Part shown: in pieces, positions 34,252 to 42,366 of the stretch
How positions within the stretch are numbered: the stretch's first letter is position 1
Layout: every line of letters begins with the position of its first letter
Origin: Paenibacillus pabuli
GTDB taxonomy: Bacteria > Bacillota > Bacilli > Paenibacillales > Paenibacillaceae
NCBI RefSeq assembly: GCF_023101145.1
Contig: NZ_CP073714.1
Span: 6,944,001-7,008,000, forward strand
DNA length: 64,000 nt
Direction: 5' to 3'
Notes under the pieces: generated by a model
What the model saw: the letters and a program-made list of their open reading frames with translations, nothing else
Told to the model about the DNA's origin: nothing
The model's database searches: none
Position numbers and translations under genes: made by a program

Positions 34252-35040
34252 TTAGAGCGCACGTACCATGCCACCATCCACGACAAGGGATGTACCTGTA
34301 ATGTACGTATTTGCTCCTGATAAGAGGAACACAACCGCTTTGGCAAACTCCTCGGGTTGACCATAACGTCCCAGTGGAATTTCCTTACGGAATTGTTCGG
34401 CAACCTCTTCCTCACTTATTCCGTTCTGCTCTGCACGCGCTGCGTCCAATTCGTGTATTCGATCCGTTCCAATCCGGCCAGGCGCAACCGTATTAATCAG
34501 AATGCCATATGGTGCAAGTTCCTGTGACAAAGTCTTGGCCAATCCGAATACACCCGTACGGAACGTATTGGACAGAATCAGACCGGGAATCGGCTGCTTC
34601 ACCGAGGTGGAGGCAATGTTTACAATATGTCCGCCGTTCTCCTTCATGTAAGGAAGCACACCGCGAATCAGTCTGACATAGCTAAGTACATTTAATTCAA
34701 ATGCACGCTCCCAATCTTCATCGGTCAATGATTCGAATGTTCCTGAAGGCGGCCCGCCTGAATTGTTCACCAAAATATCAATCTGCCCAAACTGTTCGCC
34801 TGTCTTGCGAATCAGGGCATCAATATCTTCCTTGTTTGTCACATCGGTTGCACAATATTCGATACGTCCGCCGCCACCAAGCGCCAGCAGCTCCTGCTTC
34901 ACCGCTGCAAGCTTCTCTTCGCTCCGGCTGGCGAGCATGACATCTGCGCCTTCGGCCGCCAATTGAGCGGCTACCGCTTTGCCCAGTCCTCGACTGGATG
35001 CAAGCACCAGTGCCTTTTTACCCCGAAGTCCCATGTCCAT
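34252..35040 (-). CDS. SDR-family oxidoreductase with altered catalytic residues
   Basis: Rossmann-fold protein of 262 residues with a somewhat altered dinucleotide motif (ASSRGLGKAVA), the NNSGG motif, and the C-terminal TSLVVDGGMVRAL. Where classical SDRs have YxxxK, this protein reads SNTFR in PGLILSNTFRTGVFGLAKTL, so the catalytic Tyr is Ser and the Lys is Arg. A known beta-ketoacyl-reductase-like SDR subgroup departs from the tetrad in this way. Substrate and even catalysis are uncertain. It starts 25 bp after the stop of the neighbouring acetyltransferase read on the same strand. Confidence 0.85.
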   Translation of the reverse strand: MDMGLRGKKALVLASSRGLGKAVAAQLAAEGADVMLASRSEEKLAAVKQELLALGGGGRIEYCATDVTNKEDIDALIRKTGEQFGQIDILVNNSGGPPSGTFESLTDEDWERAFELNVLSYVRLIRGVLPYMKENGGHIVNIASTSVKQPIPGLILSNTFRTGVFGLAKTLSQELAPYGILINTVAPGRIGTDRIHELDAARAEQNGISEEEVAEQFRKEIPLGRYGQPEEFAKAVVFLLSGANTYITGTSLVVDGGMVRAL

Positions 35041-35064
35041 GGTTGTTCCTCCTTCTACTCTGTT

Positions 35065-35568
35065 CTATCCGTTGGCCTGGATAAAATAACTCATCAGAAT
35101 ATCGTCCACATACTTGCCTGCAATATAAAATTCCGACACCAATCTGCCCTCCGTCACAAATCCGCACTGTGTATAAAAAGCAATCGCCCCTGGATTGCTG
35201 GACAACACCCGCAATCTAAGCTTGATAATGCCTTGTTCAACGGCATGCTGCTTCATCGCCTCCATCAGGGCTGTAGCAATCCCACAGCGCCGATCATGGG
35301 GATGAACGGCGATATTAATCTCGTATACATGGCGGTTAACAGGCATTCCTGTCGGTACATAAAAGCCCACATAACCACATACCCGCTCTCCCTGAACAGC
35401 AATCAGCTGGCTGCCTGGAGGACAATGCTGCAAATATTGTTGTCTGGAGCGCCACTGAAACGGGGCCGGAGAGGTATGCTTATCCCATACCAGAGCATCC
35501 AGTTCCATCAGTTGGGCTGCATCCTTAATTTCGGATGGCCGAATGGTATACGTGTGACTGGTAAGCAT
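35065..35568 (-). CDS. GNAT acetyltransferase
   Basis: N-acetyltransferase of 167 residues. It begins YTIRPSEIKDAAQLMELDALVWD and has the acetyl-CoA loop IAVHPHDRRCGIATALMEAMKQHA followed by LRVLSSNPGAIAFYTQCGFVTEGR. The substrate is unknown. It precedes the SDR gene in the same direction with a 24-bp spacer, so they may share a transcript. AAAGG lies about 10 nt before the ATG. Confidence 0.85.
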   Translation of the reverse strand: MLTSHTYTIRPSEIKDAAQLMELDALVWDKHTSPAPFQWRSRQQYLQHCPPGSQLIAVQGERVCGYVGFYVPTGMPVNRHVYEINIAVHPHDRRCGIATALMEAMKQHAVEQGIIKLRLRVLSSNPGAIAFYTQCGFVTEGRLVSEFYIAGKYVDDILMSYFIQANG

Positions 35569-35819
35569 AAAACTTCAACCTTTCGTGCAATAATTGATAA
35601 CGCTGTGCGAAGCAGCGTTTAATAAATAGGATATTCCTTGCTCATTTTGGCATTTTGCAATTAAATACGATGCAAAAGCTCATTTGCCTTATATTGTAGC
35701 ATAGCCTCAGGTTTGACTAAAATTTCACTGTGTAGAATGAAATTCATGCTTAACCTTTCCGTAACGTCATCCTTTATACTAAATCGATAATATACTGATT
35801 CGATAAGGAGGTGTATGTG

Positions 35820-37100
35820 ATGAACATCAAGGATGCCGCGGACAGACTCGGCATATCGGCGAGAGCCATTCGCTTCTATGAGGAAAAAGGACTGATCTCC
35901 CCCGTCAAACAGACAAATAACGGATACCGTACATATACCGAGAATGATATCTGGCGGCTGCAAACCATTACAGCCCTGCGTGAGATTGGAATGTCGCTTC
36001 AGGATATTACCCAAGCACTTGGAGAGATTGACCAGGGCAATCAGCAGCGGCTGGAAGAATATCTGGAGCTGCAGCAGGCAGTCATGTATGCCCAGTGGGT
36101 CGAGCTCAAACGCATGCTGGATACAACCCAGCGCATGATTGATCTCAACCGCCAGGAGGGGCCACTGGATGTCAGCCATCTGCATGATCTTGCAGACAGT
36201 GCACGCCGCCTCAGGGAAGCCCGTCAGAACTGGCATGATCGCTGGAACTACGATACGCAGGCGGCAATCCACGATCAACGTGTACAGGCGGCTGCGACTA
36301 GTCGTCTACCAAGACAAATTGCCTCAAATGTCAGCATTGATTCAGGACTTGGAGCCATGCAAGCAACGGTTGAGTCGGATCGAGAAGGCGCACCAGATCA
36401 TTACGGCGATGAAGTTCGCAGCCAGCAGAATAGCCGGACAGCACATAGACTAAACAGCGATACAACGTATCCAGAAAATGTAGGATCTAGATCGGAAGAA
36501 TTGGAAGTAGGAGTAGGTGCAAGACCTTTCAATATATATGACAACTACGACGAGGCGCTGGAGCAGACAGCAAGCTGGATATCTCCTGTACCCGGCGAAA
36601 AAGGGCTCGATATCGGTACAGGCACGGGGAATTTGGCTGGCAAACTGTTAGAGCGCGGTGCAGCGATGACTGCCATCGATCAATCCCGGGAGATGCTGCG
36701 TACATGCCGCACCAAATATCCCGAGATGCATGTGAAGCTTGGCAACTTTCTGGCGCTGCCTTTCGCTGACCAGTCCTTTGATTTTGTCGTATCCAGCTTT
36801 GCCTTCCATCATCTGAGCCCAGATCAGCAGCAACTGGCATTACAAGAGATGCAGCGAGTGTTAACTGCACGTGGACGGATCTGCCTGACAGACCTGATGT
36901 TTGCTGATGCAGCTCACCGTCAGACGTATATCCAGCAGGCTGAGGCAGCAGGTCATGAGGAGCAGTTACAAACGATAAAGGAACGTCATTTCCCGCTGCT
37001 GGACGGCCTGTGCGGCTCGCTGGAGGACTTAGGCTATGTGACGAAGCATATACGCCATAATGCGCTGCTATACACGTTGCTGGCCGTTCCTTTGCGTTAG
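35820..37100 (+). CDS. MerR-type regulator fused to a SAM-dependent methyltransferase
   Basis: 426-residue fusion. Residues 1-70 are a MerR winged helix (MNIKDAADRLGISARAIRFYEEKGLISP) and an alpha-helical dimerisation region runs to about 140. A class I methyltransferase follows (GLDIGTGTGNLAGKLLERG, FDFVVSSFAFHHLSPDQQ) that resembles YrrT. About 75 hydrophilic residues between WNYDTQAAIHDQRVQ and FNIYDNYDEALEQ interrupt the methyltransferase N-terminus. An alternative frame over 36289-36450 reads more protein-like, so a pair of compensating frameshifts is possible. ATG 35820 follows AAGGAGGTG by about 6 nt. Confidence 0.82.
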   Translation: MNIKDAADRLGISARAIRFYEEKGLISPVKQTNNGYRTYTENDIWRLQTITALREIGMSLQDITQALGEIDQGNQQRLEEYLELQQAVMYAQWVELKRMLDTTQRMIDLNRQEGPLDVSHLHDLADSARRLREARQNWHDRWNYDTQAAIHDQRVQAAATSRLPRQIASNVSIDSGLGAMQATVESDREGAPDHYGDEVRSQQNSRTAHRLNSDTTYPENVGSRSEELEVGVGARPFNIYDNYDEALEQTASWISPVPGEKGLDIGTGTGNLAGKLLERGAAMTAIDQSREMLRTCRTKYPEMHVKLGNFLALPFADQSFDFVVSSFAFHHLSPDQQQLALQEMQRVLTARGRICLTDLMFADAAHRQTYIQQAEAAGHEEQLQTIKERHFPLLDGLCGSLEDLGYVTKHIRHNALLYTLLAVPLR

Positions 37101-37160
37101 AAGGATCATCGTATCGTAACGGTTCAACTAACCTGCCAATAAATCCTTTCCAAATAAAAA

Positions 37161-37193
37161 AAGGTCACCCTGCCTGTTAAGGAGGATGACCTT
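37161..37193. terminator. terminator between the MerR fusion and phosphorylase genes
   Basis: AAGGTCA pairs with TGACCTT with further CC/GG pairing inside. An A-run precedes it for the minus-strand gene. It separates convergent genes ending at 37100 and 37227. Confidence 0.65.
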
Positions 37194-37226
37194 CCACTCT
37201 AGTGAAACATCGAGCTTGTATTGAAT

Positions 37227-40200
37227 TTACATATAAATTTCAACAATGGTGCGCTCCGAAGCATTACGCGCCTGTTTGAACTCATCCTGCGAGATACGAG
37301 CTCCACCTTGACGGTAGCGGTTCACCGTTTGCTCGGTGCGGATGTCCTTGCCGTCTACCGTTACCCGGTTAACCGAACCCTCGTTCAGATGGTAGATAAA
37401 TGTTACCGGCTCTCCTGCATATTCGAATTCGAATTGCATGCCGTCCAGCTCAGTTGGCAATACCGGGTCAATAACCAGATCTCCGCCTTCCTGACGAATG
37501 CCAAGTGCGTTCGAGATCAGTTGGTTCATGTAGATTCCAGGGCCGCTGGAGTAGATTCTCCATCCACCTTTCACCTGTACTGTTCCTTTGCGTAGTTGGT
37601 CAAAATGCTCCTGCGCCTCGTAGCGCGTGTTGAACTTGCCGTCGGAACTGCTGAAATACGCGTTCGCCTGACGAATCTCCGCATTAGGTACAACTTCGCC
37701 GATGCCAACTGGGTTAATCATGGCAAGACCATTCCAAACCTGATCTGTCTTGCCAAGCTTCGCCATCGCTTCAACGTAACGGATATGAGCGTGTACATAC
37801 TGCAAACCAATCTCGCGACCGAAGTTGGACGCTTGCTCTGCCCGTTTGAAGTGGCTGCTCACCCCGCCTGCATATTGAGCCGGACGGTTCATCAGACGTA
37901 CCCCATCCGGGCACAGGAACTGCTCACGAATCAGCGCATAATGGGATTCAGCTTGTTCTGCATTCAGCAATTCACCGATCATGCTGCGTGTCATCGGCAG
38001 AAGGCGGTATTGAATGCCTGTCTCCGTATCTGTTGGGTGAAGCATCAGCTTCGCCTGATCCGCTTCTTCCATGTATACGAAGCCTGGAATCACATCTGTG
38101 CCCAGCATATAACGATTAAAGTCTTCACGGATGCCTTGAGCCAGAACGTCCAGCTCCTGTGCAAATGCAGCGTCCTTATGTTGCAGCGCCTGTGCGAGCA
38201 CATTGACAGACTGATAAGTCAAAGCAACGGTCCAGCTGCTCACCATATATTGTTTGAGCTGGGCATTGGCTGGCTGGAGCGTATCATCCCAGTCCCCATC
38301 ACCGTAAGAAGACAGGAATGTGTCGTGCAGGAAGTGCGAGCGGATGTATTCAATCTCTTTTTTCGCATGATCCAATACAGTTGCCGTTTCTTCCGTGAAA
38401 CCAAAGCTGTGCTTAACGGTATACGGCACTTTCTCATCCAGAATCGCATAGTCACGAGTCGCTGTCAGGTAGTCTGCCAGCACTTTCAGCGGCCATACGA
38501 TGATGTCACCGTGGCTCTCTTCCTGCTGAATGGCAAAATACTTGTCGAACATGAACCATTGCGGCCAGTTGCCATCATCTTCATATTGGTGGGTGTATAC
38601 CATTTTGATGATATCGCGAACCTGCTCATATTTTTGCGTAGCCATGAAGTATTCAACCGGACCTTGGCATACATCCCGAGTACCCCATGCCGCGCCGCCG
38701 TACTGCTCCAATCCGTGAGGCACGGAGTAGTGAACCAGCATGTTGTGTGTGTACCACCACGCCAGCGCGTTCACTTTGAACAGATCCTCTGCACTTTGGC
38801 CTTCACCACGAGACAAACGGAAACCATTCATTACACCTGCGAAGAACTCACGGTATGCCTGAACTTCCTCTTCAAAAGTAAGGCTGGAGCCTGCTGCCAC
38901 AGAACCATCCGCTTCATTTGCTTGACCTTCCAATACGCCTTGTATCTTCAGCGTCCATGCTGCACTCTCTTCCAGACTAAGTGTAACCAGCGATGCAGAC
39001 CCACTGCGGATACCACTCGCCAGCAACGTTTCGTCTCCAACATTTACGGCTGCGCCATCCACCGACATGCGGTATTGCAGATCAGGATACGTTTCGGCGC
39101 TAATCGCTTGTGGATCAGCTTTGAAGATCAGCGTATTGCCATCTTGCGTCATATGCAGCGGATACTCGTACTCATTCACATTCATCGTAATTTGGTTGGT
39201 TACAAGATAGCGATAGGCTTTGCCACTTGTTGAGCGCACGTTCATGCTCACTTCAGTGGTGTGTGCTCCGGTGTAGTTGGTCACGATAATGGTATCCGAT
39301 TCGGTTTTGTAGATCCAACGCACATAGTTGAAGCCAATCTCGAACAGGGAAGGCATCGTCAGCAGACGATATTGTCCGTCCATTTCCACATAAATGCGTT
39401 GTCCAGCCGTCTTCGGCACATTTAATGCGTTACGGGCATTGCTAATCATTTTATTAAAATTGGTGTTACCAATAACGAGCTGCGAGTTGAAAATACCGTA
39501 CATATATGATGTTGTCGTAATTACGTGCGCACCAAGCTGTACATTGCCACCACTCATCAAAATATGGCCGTGCGGACGCTCTACGAGCAGTTCTTTTGCT
39601 TTCAGGACAATGTGTTCATAGCTGCCCGTGAAGAAGGATAACAGCGAATCTCCGCTGCGCTCTTCCTGATGACGATCAGGGAACAGATCATTAATCTCAT
39701 TTTGCGTCAAATCAAGCGCAGCAAGTGGCTCACCCAGGAAGGATGACAGTTTTACCTGTTCCAGCGTCTCGCCTTGTTCCACAGTCAGTTCTTGTACTTC
39801 GTTCCAAGCTGCAGTCACTTCTTCTCCGAATTCCAGAGCGGAAATTCCAGCAGGATGATCTGCTTTGGCCAGTCCGTAGAAGACCACTTGGGCTTCCCCG
39901 TCCAGGTTTACGCGCTCCGATTGCAATGCTGTGTAGGCAAATTCATACTGGTATGTCTCATTTGCCAGTGTATTATGGCTTAGGCTCTTAGGCTGGTTCG
40001 TTTCCTTGTAGGACAGACCGAAGAATTGGAATCCGTCTGTCGAGTAACCAACTGCCTTGGTCAGAGAACCTTGCTGCATGTATGGGAAAGCACCGCCCTG
40101 AGGCTGGTTTTGACGGGAACATACCACATATCCCTTCGCTTCATCCTCGAACACCGTATGGTCAATATACTGTGACAGATAGGCTTCATTGCTGCGTACT

Positions 40201-40628
40201 GCACCTGGATCAGCAAGACCTACATCTTGTCCATATACCACGTCAACGTGATGTTGTTGTCCTGTGAGCTTCACATCCCAGAACCAGACGCCTTGCGTTG
40301 TGGCTGTAAACACAACCTGATAGCCAATGCCTTGTTCCTTGCCTTCAAGCTGTACTGTACCTTCCCAAATCAGTTGATTGCCGGATTGCGCTTTGCTTGT
40401 GATTACTTTGCTGTTCGAACGCACACCCAGCAGTGGGAACGAGCTGATTTTCTCTCCCTCGTATACACGCAGGTACAGGTTATTCAAAGATCCATCAATC
40501 TGGTTGCTGAGCAATTGATTCAACATGGTCGTACCCGACTTTGCTTGGTACAGGTCCCCACTGTTCAAAAAGGTAAAGGATAAATCACCGGCAGTCAGCC
40601 GAATTGGTTCATTAATCATCGTTGTCAT
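37227..40628 (-). CDS. GH94-like glycoside phosphorylase, probably 1,2-beta-oligoglucan phosphorylase
   Basis: Large cytoplasmic enzyme of 1133 residues. The N-terminal beta-sandwich region begins near LTAGDLSFTFLNSGDLYQ. The C-terminal (alpha/alpha)6 barrel has GGAAWGTRDVCQGPVEYFM and the probable catalytic Asp in YGDGDWDDTLQPAN, matching the DWND-type motif of GH94 phosphorylases. Length agrees with 1,2-beta-oligoglucan phosphorylases (about 1100 residues) rather than cellobiose phosphorylase (about 800). No signal peptide. ATG 40628 follows GGAGTGAAG; the longer frame to 40748 reads through the operator. The specificity is an inference. Confidence 0.78.
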   Translation of the reverse strand: MTTMINEPIRLTAGDLSFTFLNSGDLYQAKSGTTMLNQLLSNQIDGSLNNLYLRVYEGEKISSFPLLGVRSNSKVITSKAQSGNQLIWEGTVQLEGKEQGIGYQVVFTATTQGVWFWDVKLTGQQHHVDVVYGQDVGLADPGAVRSNEAYLSQYIDHTVFEDEAKGYVVCSRQNQPQGGAFPYMQQGSLTKAVGYSTDGFQFFGLSYKETNQPKSLSHNTLANETYQYEFAYTALQSERVNLDGEAQVVFYGLAKADHPAGISALEFGEEVTAAWNEVQELTVEQGETLEQVKLSSFLGEPLAALDLTQNEINDLFPDRHQEERSGDSLLSFFTGSYEHIVLKAKELLVERPHGHILMSGGNVQLGAHVITTTSYMYGIFNSQLVIGNTNFNKMISNARNALNVPKTAGQRIYVEMDGQYRLLTMPSLFEIGFNYVRWIYKTESDTIIVTNYTGAHTTEVSMNVRSTSGKAYRYLVTNQITMNVNEYEYPLHMTQDGNTLIFKADPQAISAETYPDLQYRMSVDGAAVNVGDETLLASGIRSGSASLVTLSLEESAAWTLKIQGVLEGQANEADGSVAAGSSLTFEEEVQAYREFFAGVMNGFRLSRGEGQSAEDLFKVNALAWWYTHNMLVHYSVPHGLEQYGGAAWGTRDVCQGPVEYFMATQKYEQVRDIIKMVYTHQYEDDGNWPQWFMFDKYFAIQQEESHGDIIVWPLKVLADYLTATRDYAILDEKVPYTVKHSFGFTEETATVLDHAKKEIEYIRSHFLHDTFLSSYGDGDWDDTLQPANAQLKQYMVSSWTVALTYQSVNVLAQALQHKDAAFAQELDVLAQGIREDFNRYMLGTDVIPGFVYMEEADQAKLMLHPTDTETGIQYRLLPMTRSMIGELLNAEQAESHYALIREQFLCPDGVRLMNRPAQYAGGVSSHFKRAEQASNFGREIGLQYVHAHIRYVEAMAKLGKTDQVWNGLAMINPVGIGEVVPNAEIRQANAYFSSSDGKFNTRYEAQEHFDQLRKGTVQVKGGWRIYSSGPGIYMNQLISNALGIRQEGGDLVIDPVLPTELDGMQFEFEYAGEPVTFIYHLNEGSVNRVTVDGKDIRTEQTVNRYRQGGARISQDEFKQARNASERTIVEIYM

Positions 40629-40655
40629 ACTCTTCACTCCTTCAATTAGTATAAA

Positions 40656-40671
40656 ATCGAAACGTTTCGAT
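40656..40671. promoter_or_regulatory. LacI-type operator O1 at the phosphorylase gene
   Basis: ATCGAAACGTTTCGAT is a perfect 16-bp palindrome 28 nt upstream of the phosphorylase start, immediately before its ribosome site. The same core recurs at 42025 and 42200 near the adjacent LacI gene. Confidence 0.75.
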
Positions 40672-40887
40672 AAATTTGAAAAAGAATAGGGGTCCTCTGC
40701 GAAGTGACCTTTGACTGGCCCATTCGGACGGTGATCCCCATCATTCAACTACTCAATACAAAGAGGTTAATCCCTTGTACAACCATACGAGTTGGAAAAG
40801 AAAAACATTACAAATGCAGGGAGAATCGGATATGGCATGACTTCTGTAAGCAGTATACAAACCATATCCCATCCGACGAGTTAATTG

Positions 40888-41904
40888 TTAGACCGGCTGA
40901 ATTCCTGGCTCCACCTGCACTGAACGTACAGATTCCCGCTCCACCAGATCAATGGTTAACGTATACGATGGATTCACCGCTTCGCCGTTCAGCATCTGGA
41001 AGAGCAAATGCCCTGCCAATGATCCCGCTTCATGCTTGGGCTGCCGCACTGTTGTAAGCGGAGGATGAACATATTCAGACAGCTGAATATCATCAAATCC
41101 GATGACCGAAATGTCATTCGGTACCGAAATACCACTCTCTTCAAATGCTTTCAGTCCACCAATCGCCATTTCATCATTCCCGTAAAATACGGCAGATGGA
41201 AGCTCGCCCTGCATAATCATCATCTTGGTTGCACTATATCCGCCCTCACGTACAAAGTTACCACTTAGACGCCATTTGGACTTCTCTTCCAGGCCCGCCT
41301 CCTGCATGGCTCGCAAATACCCTTGATAACGCAGAGCATTATCATAAGAATTGGATGGCCCACTGATATAGGCAATGGTCTTGTGACCCTTCTGAATGAG
41401 GTGTCGCGTAGCCAGGTAACCGCCTTGCTCCCCATCCACCAGCACGTTGACCAGGTGGTCACTTGACAGCTGCCGATCCATCACAATGATCGGGAAACGT
41501 TCCCCGGCAGATTCGACCAGAATATCATCATGGATGTTATGAGCCAGAATAATGGCGCCATCCACTCTTTTTTCCCGCAAGAAACGAACCGCTGTGGAGT
41601 CCCGTCCTCCCATAGAGCTGCATGCAATCAGATCATATCCGTTAGCCAGCGCTACGTCCTGTACGCTGCGAATCAATTCGGAGTAATAAGGACCCGACAG
41701 ATCTGTAAGAATCAACGCAATCGTGTTCGTCCGGCTCCGCTTCAGGTCCATGGCAAAGCCGTTTTTGCGATAATTCAGTTCCCGTGCTGCCGCCAGCACT
41801 TTTGCCTTGGTCTTGGCACTTACCTTGCTGTCCCCATTGAGTGCATAGGAAGCGGTCGAGAGCGCCACGCCTGCCAGCTTTGCCACATCCTTAATCGTTG
41901 CCAT
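40888..41904 (-). CDS. LacI-family transcriptional regulator
   Basis: Repressor of 338 residues. The N-terminal LacI helix-turn-helix and hinge read ATIKDVAKLAGVALSTASYALNGDSKVSAKTK. A periplasmic-binding-protein-like sugar domain follows, including SVIGFDDIQLSEYVHPPLTTVRQP. It lies upstream of the phosphorylase on the same strand with about 260 bp between them. It probably binds the TCGAAACGTTTCGA palindromes at 40656, 42025 and 42200, controlling the phosphorylase and itself (inference from position). The start follows AAGGAGCG. Confidence 0.93.
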   Translation of the reverse strand: MATIKDVAKLAGVALSTASYALNGDSKVSAKTKAKVLAAARELNYRKNGFAMDLKRSRTNTIALILTDLSGPYYSELIRSVQDVALANGYDLIACSSMGGRDSTAVRFLREKRVDGAIILAHNIHDDILVESAGERFPIIVMDRQLSSDHLVNVLVDGEQGGYLATRHLIQKGHKTIAYISGPSNSYDNALRYQGYLRAMQEAGLEEKSKWRLSGNFVREGGYSATKMMIMQGELPSAVFYGNDEMAIGGLKAFEESGISVPNDISVIGFDDIQLSEYVHPPLTTVRQPKHEAGSLAGHLLFQMLNGEAVNPSYTLTIDLVERESVRSVQVEPGIQPV

Positions 41905-42024
41905 TCCACGTTCGCTCCTTCTAACTAGACCAAATTCTCTCTTATCATTTTATACGTTAAATGGTTGCAACAACCACTCATTCCTATTCATCATACATGA
42001 GATGCTGCATCAAATGCCTACCTA

Positions 42025-42038
42025 TCGAAACGTTTCGA
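42025..42038. promoter_or_regulatory. LacI-type operator O2 upstream of the repressor gene
   Basis: TCGAAACGTTTCGA is a perfect 14-bp palindrome about 120 nt upstream of the lacI start, with the same core as O1. The gap 41905-42366 holds O2, O3 and a Fur-like sequence and no gene. Confidence 0.7.
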
Positions 42039-42170
42039 AGCATTCTCAAAAAAAAGCCCTCTGCACGTTTTCTAAGCCCCATTACGGATTCATGTGCCCT
42101 TTATTTGTAGATACAGCCTTGTCGATAAACAACATTTCAATATTGGACTAAAGGAAGAATTCATTATAAA

Positions 42171-42185
42171 TCATAATGATTATAC
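42171..42185. promoter_or_regulatory. Fur-box-like palindrome upstream of the btr-like gene
   Basis: TCATAATGATTATAC fits the 7-1-7 Fur pattern TGATAAT-N-ATTATCA at 11 of 14 arm positions. It lies about 180 nt upstream of the activator gene, which is far for direct repression. The match is weaker than at 44074 and 57640. Confidence 0.4.
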
Positions 42186-42199
42186 CTGTAAACCATAGA

Positions 42200-42213
42200 T
42201 TGAAACGTTTCGA
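42200..42213. promoter_or_regulatory. LacI-type operator O3
   Basis: TTGAAACGTTTCGA matches the O1/O2 core with one substitution. It lies about 175 bp from O2, a spacing at which looping by a tetramer or dimer pair would be possible, but it is also near the divergent AraC gene. Confidence 0.55.
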
Positions 42214-42366
42214 CATTTTCATTATAGTCGGAGTTGATAGCGATTTCAACCTCTTTATCCATTTTTCACAGAAATATATGAACGGAATGATTTGGGTACC
42301 TGCATCATGCCTTTGTGGTATTATACTGCATATTAATCCAATCCCGTATAAGGAGTCCGTTATGTC

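Noticed and set aside
37596..39233. Open frame of 545 codons on the plus strand
   Set aside because: It lies fully antisense to the phosphorylase gene and has no ribosome site or recognisable motif. The minus-strand frame has family motifs.
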